The translations under genes were made by a program, and so were the position numbers. A stretch of DNA of 64,000 nucleotides from Betaproteobacteria bacterium (lineage in GTDB: Bacteria > Pseudomonadota > Gammaproteobacteria > Burkholderiales > Ga0077523), in contig JADJPK010000004.1 in NCBI GenBank assembly GCA_016713305.1, positions 1 to 64,000 of the forward strand. The letters run 5' to 3'. Below the pieces are notes generated by a model that was not told the origin of the DNA, ran no database searches, and saw only the letters and a list, made by a program, of their open reading frames with translations. Of the stretch, positions 14,669 to 23,377 are shown in pieces (positions within the stretch are counted from its first letter, which is position 1; each line of letters begins with the position of its first letter).

Positions 14669-17062
14669 TCAGTCGACTTCCTGGCCGGAAGCAAGCCGGG
14701 GCCGGGAGAAGTAATGACCCTGCGCCCAGTCGACGCCGATGTCGCAGAGAACCTGGGCGGTCTCTCCGTCTTCGACGCATTCCGCCACCGTCTTCAGTCC
14801 GAACGTGCGCGCCGTCCCGACGATGGTTTCCACGAGTTGACGCACACGCGGAACATGAATCAGCTCCCGCACCATCCATCCTTCGAGCTTGAGGAAGTGG
14901 ACCGGCAGTTCGGCGAGATAGCGGAACGACGAATACCCGCTGCCGAAGTCGTCGAGCGCGAGCCGGAAACCCACTTCCAGCAGTGGATCCAGATGAGCGC
15001 GCAACGTGCTCATGTCCGCCGTCTGGCGCTCGGTGATCTCGATGACCATGGGATTCTCGCCTCCCTTCAGCATGCGGAAGGCGAGCGCCTGGTCGCACAG
15101 CGTGGTGACGAGGTCCTTGTCCGCGAGCGACTGCGCAGAGAGGTTGATGAAGTACGCATCCAGCACGGTGGAACGCTCCACCGCTTCGGCCGTGCGCTCC
15201 AGCGCGCTCCGGGTGACCGTACGGTCGATCGCGTTGATGAGATGCAACGCTTCGGCCGCCAGGATGAACTGCTGGGCCTGGATGATCGCTTCCTCCCGCG
15301 TCCTGATCCGCGCCAGCACCTCCTCCCCCACCAATTCGCCGGTCTTGAGATCCACGATCGACTGGAAGGCGGGGAGCACTCGCGACTCGTGCAGGGCGCT
15401 TTGCACCTGCGAGCCCTCCCAGATCAGCCCGGTACGCGAACCGCCCCCCGAACCCGCCACGAGCACCTTGTCCCGTCCCGTGTGCTTCGCTTCGTACAGG
15501 AGTGCGTCGGCTGCTGCGAGGAGCTGCTCGATGCTGTCCACCTGCGACGAGTAGAGCACGATGCCGATCGACACGGTGATGGGCAGACTGCCCACGGCAA
15601 TGGGAACCGGATTGGACTTCACGAACTTGCGGGCCCGCTCCCCTGCGTTGACGGCTCCGCGCGCATCCAGACCATGCAGGCACATGAGGAACTCCTCCCC
15701 GCCCCAGCGGGCGATCCAGTCGCCGCCCCGCAGATTGCTCTCCAGAGTACGGGCGAGATGGATCAGAACCTGGTCGCCGACATGGTGGCCATACTGATCG
15801 TTCACGAGCTTGAAGCGGTCCGCATCCACGAGCGCCACGGCAAACGGGCTCTTCTCGCGTCGCGCACGGCTCCACTCCACTTCCAGCCGCGCCTCTGCCG
15901 CCCGACGGTTGAGCAGGCCGGTGAGGTGATCCTCCATCGCCAGGCGCTCGATTTCCTTCTCCTGCGCCTTGCGATCGCTGATGTCGCGTTCGATGGCGAT
16001 CCAGTGGGTGAGAACGCCGCGATCGTCGCGAACCGGCACGACGGACAGCTCCACCCAATAGGTCGTGCCGTTCTTGCGATAGTTGACGAGCTCGCGGTGC
16101 CCCTGGATGCCTCGCGCAATGCAGTCCCGCAGGGCTTTGCGACCATCCTCGCTGGTCGCCGGCCCCTGCAGGAACCTGGGGTTGCGGCCGGTGGCCTCGT
16201 CCTTCGTGTAGCCCGTGAGGCGCGTGAACGCGGGATTCACGTACACGATCTCCTGGCGGGCATTGGTCACCACGACCACCTGGTCCGAACAGTCGATGGC
16301 GGTGGAGAGCAACCGGCGCTGCTGGGCGTCATGCACCGCAGCTGTCGCGTTGACCGCGAATCCGTGCAGGACTTCCTTGGAGCGGTCGCGCTCCCGGTAC
16401 CCCACGATCTCGAGGGACGGTCCGCCGTCCGACACGACTCCCGTCAGCACGCGCGCGGTGGCACCCGGCAGCGTGCCCATCGCCAGTTCGTCGTAGGCGT
16501 CGGGATCCAGGATGCTGCGGATGTCGTTGCCGAGGATCTGGTCGGGCTTACGATCGAACAGCCGGGCGAAGTTCTCGTCCGCCGACAGCACACGATGGTC
16601 GGCGAGGCTCACGGAAAAGCGGCCGATCTCCGCTGCTTCCAGGAATTCCCGCTCGTAGCGTTCCGAAATCATCCTCTCGCGCTCGGTGAACGCGTCGGTG
16701 AGCTCCAGCAGAGAGCCGCCGACGATCAGTTCGACGAGGCGGCTGGAGTTGTCGAAGACCTGATCGAGGCAGCGCTGGGCGAGCCCGGCATCCCCTGCCC
16801 GCACCGCCGTGAGACACGATTCGGCGACGACCAGCAGCTCGCCGTGGACCCGCTGCAGTTCCTCCCACGAACGCCTCAGCTCCGGGTTTCGCAGTTCCGC
16901 GGCGAGGCCGCCGGCGCCCGAACGCACCCAGTCCCAGTATTCCGAGTCGATCGTCTCGACCGCCTGGCCCGTGGCGACGCTCTGCACAAGCCGGTGGATC
17001 AATGCGAGGTGCCGCTGCATCGCGATGAGCAGCGGCGGGAAGGCCGTGCGGAACTGGTCTAT
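14669..17062 (-). CDS. PAS-PAS-GGDEF-EAL cyclic-di-GMP turnover protein
   Basis: Predicted cytoplasmic sensor that makes and/or degrades c-di-GMP. From the N-terminus: a helical region of about 160 residues, two PAS domains (the second with GRNPRFLQGP, a LOV-like motif lacking the flavin-binding Cys), a GGDEF domain with GGEEF and an upstream RGGD inhibitory site five residues before it, then an EAL domain. The EAL signature reads EVL, but the other catalytic positions are kept (NLS, EITE, DDFGSGYSS, a Lys in FLKLEGW, and AQGHYFSRP). The start is uncertain. A strong GGAGG lies six bases before an ATA at 17062; standard codons are at 17020 (no RBS) or 17137/17173 (inside cysS). It follows cysS on the same strand. 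Confidence 0.88.
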   Translation of the reverse strand: MDQFRTAFPPLLIAMQRHLALIHRLVQSVATGQAVETIDSEYWDWVRSGAGGLAAELRNPELRRSWEELQRVHGELLVVAESCLTAVRAGDAGLAQRCLDQVFDNSSRLVELIVGGSLLELTDAFTERERMISERYEREFLEAAEIGRFSVSLADHRVLSADENFARLFDRKPDQILGNDIRSILDPDAYDELAMGTLPGATARVLTGVVSDGGPSLEIVGYRERDRSKEVLHGFAVNATAAVHDAQQRRLLSTAIDCSDQVVVVTNARQEIVYVNPAFTRLTGYTKDEATGRNPRFLQGPATSEDGRKALRDCIARGIQGHRELVNYRKNGTTYWVELSVVPVRDDRGVLTHWIAIERDISDRKAQEKEIERLAMEDHLTGLLNRRAAEARLEVEWSRARREKSPFAVALVDADRFKLVNDQYGHHVGDQVLIHLARTLESNLRGGDWIARWGGEEFLMCLHGLDARGAVNAGERARKFVKSNPVPIAVGSLPITVSIGIVLYSSQVDSIEQLLAAADALLYEAKHTGRDKVLVAGSGGGSRTGLIWEGSQVQSALHESRVLPAFQSIVDLKTGELVGEEVLARIRTREEAIIQAQQFILAAEALHLINAIDRTVTRSALERTAEAVERSTVLDAYFINLSAQSLADKDLVTTLCDQALAFRMLKGGENPMVIEITERQTADMSTLRAHLDPLLEVGFRLALDDFGSGYSSFRYLAELPVHFLKLEGWMVRELIHVPRVRQLVETIVGTARTFGLKTVAECVEDGETAQVLCDIGVDWAQGHYFSRPRLASGQEVD

Positions 17063-17081
17063 GGCAGTCCTCCGTACGTTG

Positions 17082-18452
17082 TCACTTCCGTCTCCAAGTC
17101 GTGCCCGAGGAAGAATCTTCCAGCACGATCCCGGCATCCGTGAGTTCGGCGCGGATCCGGTCCGCCTCGGCAAAGTTGCGCGCCTTCTTCGCCGCGGTTC
17201 TCTGGGCGATGCTCGCTTCGATGTCGCTGTCCGAGAGTCCGCCGCTTCCCGGACCCGAGCGCAGGAACTCCGCAGGCTCGCGCTGCAGGATGCCCAGGAG
17301 GGCTCCGAGTCGAAGGAGCAAGGCAGAACGCGCCGGGGATTGCGTCCTGTTCACTTCGTTGGCCAGTTCGAACAGGACCGCGCACGCCTCCGGCGTGTTG
17401 AAGTCATCGTCCATGGCCTCGCGAAACCGTGTCGAGCAGGGATCCGCCCAATCGATGGGAGCGTCGATCGGCGGTACGTTCCTGAGTGCCGTGTACAGCC
17501 GCGTCAGCGCGCTGCGAGCATCCTCGAGATGCTGATCGGAGTAGTTGAGCGGGCTGCGATAGTGCGCACGCACGATGAAGAAGCGGACCACCTCGGGGTC
17601 GTAGCGGGACAGCACGTCGCGGACCGTGAAGAAGTTGCCGAGGGACTTCGACATCTTCTCGTTGTCGACGCGGACGAATCCGTTGTGCATCCAGTAGTTC
17701 ACGAATGTGTGACCGTGCGCGCCTTCGGACTGTGCGATCTCGTTCTCGTGGTGCGGGAACTGGAGGTCCTGGCCGCCGCCGTGAATGTCGAAGTGCTCGC
17801 CCAGCAACTCCTCGCTCATGGCGGAACACTCGATGTGCCAACCGGGTCGCCCGGGTCCCCAGGGCGAGTCCCACTGCGGCTCACCCGGCTTGGCGCTTTT
17901 CCAGAGCACGAAGTCGAGCGCATCGCGCTTGTTGCCGTCGACGTCCACGCGTTCCCCTGCGCGGAGGTCTTCCAGCGATTTTCCGGACAGGCGGCCGTAG
18001 CCGGCGAAATTGCGCACGGAGTAGAAGACGTCGCCGTTCGCGGCGGGGTACGCGAGTCCGCGTTCGACGAGCTTCGCGATGAGACCCAGCATTCCGGCGA
18101 TGGACCCGGTGGCACGAGGCTCGTGGTCCGGCCGCATGACACCCAGCGCGTCGGCATCCTCGTGCATCGCAGCGATGAAGCGGTCGGTAAGCGCGGTGAT
18201 GGTCTCACCGTTCTTCGCGGCCCGCTCGATGATCTTGTCGTCGATGTCCGTGATGTTCCGGACATAGGTGACGCGGTAACCCTGGGCCCGCAGCCAGCGG
18301 ACCACCGTGTCGAAGACGACCATGACTCGCGCGTGGCCGACGTGGCACAGGTCGTAAACCGTCATTCCGCAGACGTACATTCGAACTTCCCCCGGACGGA
18401 TCGGGACAAAGTCTTGCTTCTGGCGGGTCAGCGTGTTGTGGATGCGAAGCAT
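17082..18452 (-). CDS. cysS: Cysteinyl-tRNA synthetase
   Basis: Charges tRNA-Cys with cysteine. Class I motifs are clear: HVGH (HIGH-type) in CGMTVYDLCHVGHARV near residues 28-43 and KMSKS in EKMSKSLGN near 265. The zinc ligands are present, including the Cys of CGMTVYD and the GGGQDLQFPHHENE block. Length 456 aa is normal. It is transcribed divergently from the TPR gene at 18832, an arrangement common in betaproteobacteria. Confidence 0.97.
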   Translation of the reverse strand: MLRIHNTLTRQKQDFVPIRPGEVRMYVCGMTVYDLCHVGHARVMVVFDTVVRWLRAQGYRVTYVRNITDIDDKIIERAAKNGETITALTDRFIAAMHEDADALGVMRPDHEPRATGSIAGMLGLIAKLVERGLAYPAANGDVFYSVRNFAGYGRLSGKSLEDLRAGERVDVDGNKRDALDFVLWKSAKPGEPQWDSPWGPGRPGWHIECSAMSEELLGEHFDIHGGGQDLQFPHHENEIAQSEGAHGHTFVNYWMHNGFVRVDNEKMSKSLGNFFTVRDVLSRYDPEVVRFFIVRAHYRSPLNYSDQHLEDARSALTRLYTALRNVPPIDAPIDWADPCSTRFREAMDDDFNTPEACAVLFELANEVNRTQSPARSALLLRLGALLGILQREPAEFLRSGPGSGGLSDSDIEASIAQRTAAKKARNFAEADRIRAELTDAGIVLEDSSSGTTWRRK

Positions 18453-18831
18453 GGCTACCGGCTGTGCGAGTGCGCGGCACGGGCCGGCGCACGGGTTACT
18501 CGGGAAGAGAGCCCGTTGAATTCATGGACAAGCCGCAGTCGGGCGCCCGCGGTAGTACCATGGGGCGTCCAGTCTCTATTGGGCGGCAAGTGTTGAAACG
18601 AACATACCGGAGGATCGATTCCGGCGCCACAGCTACCCGGCGAAGCCGGCAGCGGGGCGGCAGCGGAAGCGGCAGGCAGAATGGGGAACGCTGGAGCGCC
18701 GCAGGAGAACGCGTCCGTGATCGATGCATTCTGCAATTGTGAGGGGCGCCCCTTGTTGTTAAAATCGTTCCTCAATACAGCAACATATCTGCGATATCTC
18801 GCAGAGAAACTTCAAAAAAAAGTATAGCACG
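18453..18831. promoter_or_regulatory. Divergent intergenic region between cysS and the TPR gene
   Basis: 379 bases without a supportable gene. The left two thirds are GC-rich. The last 80 bases before the TPR gene are AT-rich and hold a near palindrome, TGCGATATCTCGCA, at about 18793-18806, and a run of eight A. A TTGTTG near 18754 could act as -35. No Shine-Dalgarno sequence is visible right before the ATG at 18832. Confidence 0.35.
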
Positions 18832-19917
18832 ATGATTCGGTTAAGCAGTGCCCTCGCCTGCGTCGTTCTCGCCCTCGCCACTCTTGTTCCGGCACATGCT
18901 GCAACCGACGATTTCCAGGAAGCGCGCCGGCTCCATGCACAGGGCAGCCTTGCCTCCGCGATGGACAAGGTGGATGCCATCCTGGCAAGGCAACCGCGCG
19001 ACGCCCGCGCCCGCTTCCTGAAGGGGGTGATTCTCTCCGAGCAGGGAAAACAGCCGGACGCCATAAAGATATTCACCGCCTTGACCGAAGATTTCCCGGA
19101 ACTGCCGGAGCCGTACAACAATCTCGCCGTGTTGTACGCCGCGCAGGGGCAGGACGACAAGGCGCGGCGAGCTCTGGAGACGGCGATCAGAACCCATCCT
19201 TCCTATGCCACGGCGCACGAGAATCTCGGCGACATCTACGCCAAGATGGCGCGGGAGGCCTACGACAAGGCGCTGCAGCTGGATTCCAACAACAGTTCGG
19301 CCAGGGCGAAGCTGGCCATGGTGAAGGATCTCTTTTCACAGCGCCCAGGCTCGGCCCAGCCCCTCGTGAAGTCGGCCGTTGCCGACCCGCCCGTGCCTCC
19401 GGTTCCCTCGACCACGCCATCGGCCTCCGCTTCGCCCGCCCCTCAGCCCAGCGCTCCGGCGGCAGGATCGCCGCCGCCAGCCGGCAGCAAGCCACCCGCG
19501 CCCTCGGTGGACAACGCACCGGTGCTCAAGCCCACCGCCACAGACAAGGAACCGCCCGGCCGGGAGACGGCAGACCCGCAGGCGGACGTGCTGCGCGCGC
19601 TTCAAGCCTGGGCCAAAGCCTGGTCGGCGGGAGACATCAAGCAGTATCTCGGTTTCTACGCTCCCGGTTTCCGTCCCCCTGGCGGCCAGAGCCGGGCGGA
19701 CTGGGAACAATCCCGCCGCGACAGAGTGGGCAAGGGCAAGCGCATCACGGTCCAGGTGCAAGGGCCCAAGGTCACATTTGCCAGACCCGAAGAGGCCGTC
19801 GTAACCTTCAGGCAGTTGTACCAGTCGGAGTCGCTCAAGACGAGCGGCAGGAAGCGTGTCACGATGATCCGCGCCAACGGCCGGTGGCTCATACAGCAAG
19901 AAGAAGTGGTCCGATGA
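18832..19917 (+). CDS. Exported TPR protein with C-terminal NTF2-like domain
   Basis: A 361-aa protein with a signal peptide (cleavage near AHA-A, residue 24), three to four tetratricopeptide repeats (about 27-165), a Pro/Ala/Ser-rich linker (about 170-255), and a C-terminal NTF2/SnoaL-like domain (about 258-361, with ALQAWAKAWSAGDIKQYLGFYAPGF). The same C-terminal domain type closes the next gene, the L,D-transpeptidase, whose start overlaps this stop (ATGA at 19914). So the two are translationally coupled and likely work together in the periplasm on peptidoglycan. The TPR part suggests protein docking. The exact role is not known. Confidence 0.82.
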   Translation: MIRLSSALACVVLALATLVPAHAATDDFQEARRLHAQGSLASAMDKVDAILARQPRDARARFLKGVILSEQGKQPDAIKIFTALTEDFPELPEPYNNLAVLYAAQGQDDKARRALETAIRTHPSYATAHENLGDIYAKMAREAYDKALQLDSNNSSARAKLAMVKDLFSQRPGSAQPLVKSAVADPPVPPVPSTTPSASASPAPQPSAPAAGSPPPAGSKPPAPSVDNAPVLKPTATDKEPPGRETADPQADVLRALQAWAKAWSAGDIKQYLGFYAPGFRPPGGQSRADWEQSRRDRVGKGKRITVQVQGPKVTFARPEEAVVTFRQLYQSESLKTSGRKRVTMIRANGRWLIQQEEVVR

Positions 19918-21157
19918 CTCCACGCGCGCAGTTCTGGTCCGGCACCCTCAGCGCCCTCGCCGCGGCAGCGACGGTCGCCTGTCTCACGGCCGATACCCTC
20001 GCCATGGGCGGCAAACCGCTTCATGCGACCCGCACCGTCGAGCGCAAGCTTCGTGCAGGTGAAGGCCCCGAGGCTCTGCTGGTCGGCGTGCTGAAGGACA
20101 TTGCGGAAGACCGCCTGGCAGCAGCGCACGACCAGCTCGACCGACTGCTGCAGGCCAATCCGAACTTCCGGCTCGCTCAGCTCATCAAGGGCGATCTGCT
20201 GATGGCCCGGGTCCGCCCTCTCGTGACGATGGGCAATGCACCTGACGGCCCCGCAGACCGTCTGGCCGACCTGCGCGACGAAGCCAAGGCACGGTTGCAA
20301 AGGCAGCAGCTGCCCTTGCCCGGAGATCGGGTTCCGCGCAACCTGCTGCGCCTGGCCCCGGAGCAGAAGTTCGCCATCGTCGTCGATACGACCCGCTCCA
20401 CGCTGTTCATGTTCGAGAACCGCGGCGGTACGCCCACTACGTGGGTGACTACTACATCACCATCGGCAAGAACGGCGTGGAGAAGAGCCGCGAAGGTGAC
20501 AAGCGCACCCCGGTGGGCGTCTACCACGTGACGGCCAATCTGCCCCGGGCCAAGCTGACCGATTTCTACGGTTCCGGAGCCTTCCCGCTCAACTATCCCA
20601 ACGAATGGGACCGCCGCAATGGCCGGGACGGGCACGGCATCTGGCTCCACGGCACTCCTCGCGACACCTACAGCCGGCCTCCGCGCGCATCCGACGGATG
20701 CGTCGTTCTCACCAACCAGGATCTCGAATCCATCGAGAAGTACCTTCAGGTGGGGGTGACGCCGGTGGTCATCGCCAACGACGTCCAGTGGGTCTCCAAT
20801 GCGGATGTCGGCCAGTCGCGCGCCGAACTCGAAACGGCGATCGAGCAATGGCGCAACGATTGGGAAAGTCTTCAGACCGACCGCTACCTGGGGCACTACG
20901 CCAGCGGTTTTTCGTCCGGCAGCGCCGGACTGGCCGAATGGGCGGCGCAGAAGCGGCAGGTCAACGCCGGCAAGCAGTGGGTGAAGGTGAAGCTCGACGA
21001 CGTGAGCCTGTTTCTCTATCCGGGCCAGCAGCCTCTCGCCGTGTCGACTTTCACTCAGGACTACCGCAGCAACAATCTGTCGAACGTGATGAAGAAGCGG
21101 GTCTACTGGATCCGCGAAGGCAGCCGCTGGAAGATCATCCAGGAAAGCGCCGCCTGA
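19914..21157 (+). CDS. L,D-transpeptidase (YkuD domain) with C-terminal NTF2-like domain, frameshifted
   Basis: Periplasmic enzyme predicted to make 3-3 crosslinks in peptidoglycan or attach proteins to it. The N-terminal part (signal peptide, then a helical region) runs to about residue 172 in one frame; the catalytic part continues in another. The break is near 20427: after FMFENRGG the frame must gain one base to read YAHYVGDYYITIGKNG. The catalytic motif is then intact, HGIWLHGTP followed by SDGCVVL with the nucleophilic Cys (SDGC in place of the common SHGC). Residues after about 310 form an NTF2-like domain matching the upstream TPR protein. Restored length is 414 aa. The break may be a sequence error. 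The gene is followed by ppiA. Confidence 0.85.
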
Positions 21158-21189
21158 TCCGCAGCATCGACCCCTTCGGAGGAAGACCC

Positions 21190-21762
21190 ATGAAATTCGT
21201 CAGCACCCTCGCGGTGTGCGCGGCGCTCGTTTTTCCGGCGCTCTCCGCATCTGCACAGACCGTGGAGTTGAAGACCAATCTCGGCGTGATGACCATCGAG
21301 CTGTATGGTGACAAGGCCCCGAAGACCGTCGAGAACTTTCTTCAGTACGTGAAGGACGGCTTCTACAAGGGCACCATCTTCCACCGCGTGATTCCCGGCT
21401 TCATGATCCAGGGGGGCGGATTCACCAAGGACTATGCGCAGAAGCCCACGCGCGAGCCGGTGCAGAACGAAGCGAACAACGGACTGCACAATACGGTGGG
21501 AACGCTCGCGATGGCGCGGACGGGCAACCCGCACTCGGCCACCGCGCAGTTCTTCATCAACGTCGTGGACAATCCTTTCCTGGATCACACGGCACCCACC
21601 GGCCGCGGCTGGGGTTACTGCGTCTTCGGCAAGGTGATCAAGGGAATGGAAGTGGCGGAGGCCATCGTGTCCGTCCCGACAGGACCCGGCGGACCGTTTC
21701 CGACCGACGTGCCGCAGAAGACCGTCGTGATCGAGGATGTGCGCGTCCTCGGAACAAAATAA
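21190..21762 (+). CDS. ppiA: Periplasmic cyclophilin-type peptidyl-prolyl isomerase
   Basis: Catalyses cis-trans isomerisation of X-Pro bonds in exported proteins. The 190-aa product has a signal peptide with cleavage near SASA-Q (residue 21) and the cyclophilin core: FHRVIPGFMIQGGGF and GTLAMARTGNPHSATAQFFINV. The start at 21190 has GGAGGAAG upstream. It is followed 13 bases later by a cytoplasmic cyclophilin, giving a periplasm/cytoplasm pair that commonly sits next to lpxH in betaproteobacteria. Confidence 0.95.
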   Translation: MKFVSTLAVCAALVFPALSASAQTVELKTNLGVMTIELYGDKAPKTVENFLQYVKDGFYKGTIFHRVIPGFMIQGGGFTKDYAQKPTREPVQNEANNGLHNTVGTLAMARTGNPHSATAQFFINVVDNPFLDHTAPTGRGWGYCVFGKVIKGMEVAEAIVSVPTGPGGPFPTDVPQKTVVIEDVRVLGTK

Positions 21763-21775
21763 TCAGGAGCATCGC

Positions 21776-22270
21776 ATGATCAATCTCGTCACTTCCCTCG
21801 GCACCATCAGCCTGGAACTGGACGCCGCCAAGGCGCCGCTCACGGTCGCGAACTTCGTGGAGTACGTGAAGGCCGGCCACTACGACAACACGATCTTCCA
21901 TCGCGTCATCGACAACTTCATGATCCAGGGCGGCGGGTTCGAACCGGGAATGACGCAGAAGCCCACGCGCGACCCCGTCAAGAACGAGGCCGACAACGGC
22001 CTGAAGAACGACGCCTACACGATCGCCATGGCCCGCACACCGGACCCGCATTCGGCCTCGGCGCAGTTCTTCATCAACGTTCGCGACAACGATTTCCTCA
22101 ACTTCCGCGCACCCAATGCCCAGGAGTACGGCTACTGCGTATTTGGCAAGGTCGTCGCCGGGCAAGAGGTCGTCGACAAGATCAAGAAGGTCACGACCGG
22201 CAGCCGCGGCATGCACCGCGACGTTCCCGCCGAGGACGTCGTGATCATGAAGGCCGAAGTCGTCGAGTAA
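21776..22270 (+). CDS. ppiB: Cytoplasmic cyclophilin-type peptidyl-prolyl isomerase
   Basis: A 164-aa cyclophilin without a signal peptide, closely similar to the preceding gene. It shows FHRVIDNFMIQGGGF and IAMARTPDPHSASAQFFINV, the usual active-site blocks. The ATG at 21776 follows an AGGAG site. The gene lies in one operon with ppiA upstream and lpxH downstream. Confidence 0.95.
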   Translation: MINLVTSLGTISLELDAAKAPLTVANFVEYVKAGHYDNTIFHRVIDNFMIQGGGFEPGMTQKPTRDPVKNEADNGLKNDAYTIAMARTPDPHSASAQFFINVRDNDFLNFRAPNAQEYGYCVFGKVVAGQEVVDKIKKVTTGSRGMHRDVPAEDVVIMKAEVVE

Positions 22271-22324
22271 GCGCGGCACCGGTTGTCCCGGCGCGCGCCC
22301 GGGACAACCGGATCCGGACCGCTC

Positions 22325-23059
22325 GTGTCCCCTACCCTCTTCATCAGCGACCTTCACCTGTCCGAGACCCGGCCGGACATCACGGAGGCATTGCTCGCAT
22401 TCCTCGGCGGTCCGGCACGCGACGCCGGACACGTCTACGTGCTCGGCGATCTTTTCGACTTCTGGGTGGGTGACGACACCCTCGACGAGCCCCTCAACGC
22501 GACGGTCGTCTCGGCCATGCGGCAGCTCACGGACAGCGGCGTCCCGCTGTCCGTGATGCACGGGAACCGCGACTTCCTGCTGGGTCCTGCTTTCGCCTCG
22601 GCAACCGGCGCCCGGCTCGTCCCGGATCCGCTGCATGTCGATCTCCACGGAGCACCATCGCTCCTCCTGCACGGAGACACCCTTTGCACGGACGATGTCG
22701 CCTACCAGGCGTTCCGGCGCCACGTGCGTGACCCGGGCGTGCAGCGGCAGTTTCTGGCCATGCCCCTGGAAGCGCGCAGGGCGCAGGTCGGACAGGTGCG
22801 CGCCTCCTCCGAACGCGAGAAGCGCGAGAAGGCCATGGTCATCATGGACGTTTCCCCCGATACGGTCAGCGCCACGTTCCGGGATCATGGCTTCGCCCGC
22901 ATGATCCACGGTCACACGCATCGTCCCGCACGGCACGAACATGTGGTCGATGGACACCTCTGCGAACGCTGGGTGTTGTCCGACTGGGAGACACGCGCCG
23001 AGTATCTTCGTGCCGACGCCGGTGGCTGTACTCGCATTCCGGTCACGATTCCCGGCTGA
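22325..23059 (+). CDS. lpxH: UDP-2,3-diacylglucosamine diphosphatase
   Basis: Removes UMP from UDP-2,3-diacylglucosamine to give lipid X in lipid A synthesis, at the inner membrane face. The calcineurin-type metallophosphoesterase motifs are all visible: SDLHLSE near the N-terminus, LGDLFDFWVGDD, HGNRDFLLG and HGHTHRP. Length 244 aa is typical. The GTG at 22325 gives the standard family start; an upstream TTG at 22283 adds residues without family similarity. Last gene of the ppiA-ppiB-lpxH run. Confidence 0.95.
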   Translation: MSPTLFISDLHLSETRPDITEALLAFLGGPARDAGHVYVLGDLFDFWVGDDTLDEPLNATVVSAMRQLTDSGVPLSVMHGNRDFLLGPAFASATGARLVPDPLHVDLHGAPSLLLHGDTLCTDDVAYQAFRRHVRDPGVQRQFLAMPLEARRAQVGQVRASSEREKREKAMVIMDVSPDTVSATFRDHGFARMIHGHTHRPARHEHVVDGHLCERWVLSDWETRAEYLRADAGGCTRIPVTIPG

Positions 23060-23377
23060 CACTGCGCCGCAGTAGCGCGTCCGCCATGGCTGGACGCACG
23101 GAGCGCGACGCTTTCCTTCCTCAGGCGTCCTCCCGCTGTTGTCGAGGAATATCCCCCCCTGATCAACGGGAACACGCTCGGCCACGGCGCCACTGCTTCC
23201 CGGAAATCCTTGGACGTTTTCCCCAGTCTCCGTGGAGAAATGTCCGTAGGTCGCCACTCCTGCCTTGGCTACCGTCAGGGCTCCCATACCGCCGGTACTC
23301 CCCGAGTTCCGGCGGCAGGGACGGCAGCCCGCAACGTCGGACGGCCGATATGTCAACGACAACAGGAGGAGTAGGGC
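23060..23377. promoter_or_regulatory. Intergenic region before the PQQ dehydrogenase
   Basis: 318 bases with no supportable gene. It holds an inverted repeat, CCGCCGG (23289-23295) and CCGGCGG (23309-23315), around a 13-base loop; no T tract follows, so it could be an operator or an mRNA stem. The dehydrogenase has a strong AGGAGG site just before its ATG at 23378. I see no convincing sigma-70 promoter. Confidence 0.4.

Noticed and set aside
18741..18760. Terminator at GGGGCGCCCC followed by TTGTTGTT
   Set aside because: It has no loop, the T tract is broken, and no gene on the plus strand ends upstream of it; it lies in a divergent promoter region.
20420..20440. Programmed ribosomal frameshift in the L,D-transpeptidase
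   Set aside because: There is no slippery heptamer of the X-XXY-YYZ kind and no obvious stimulatory structure, and many similar single-base breaks occur elsewhere in the window, favouring sequence error.
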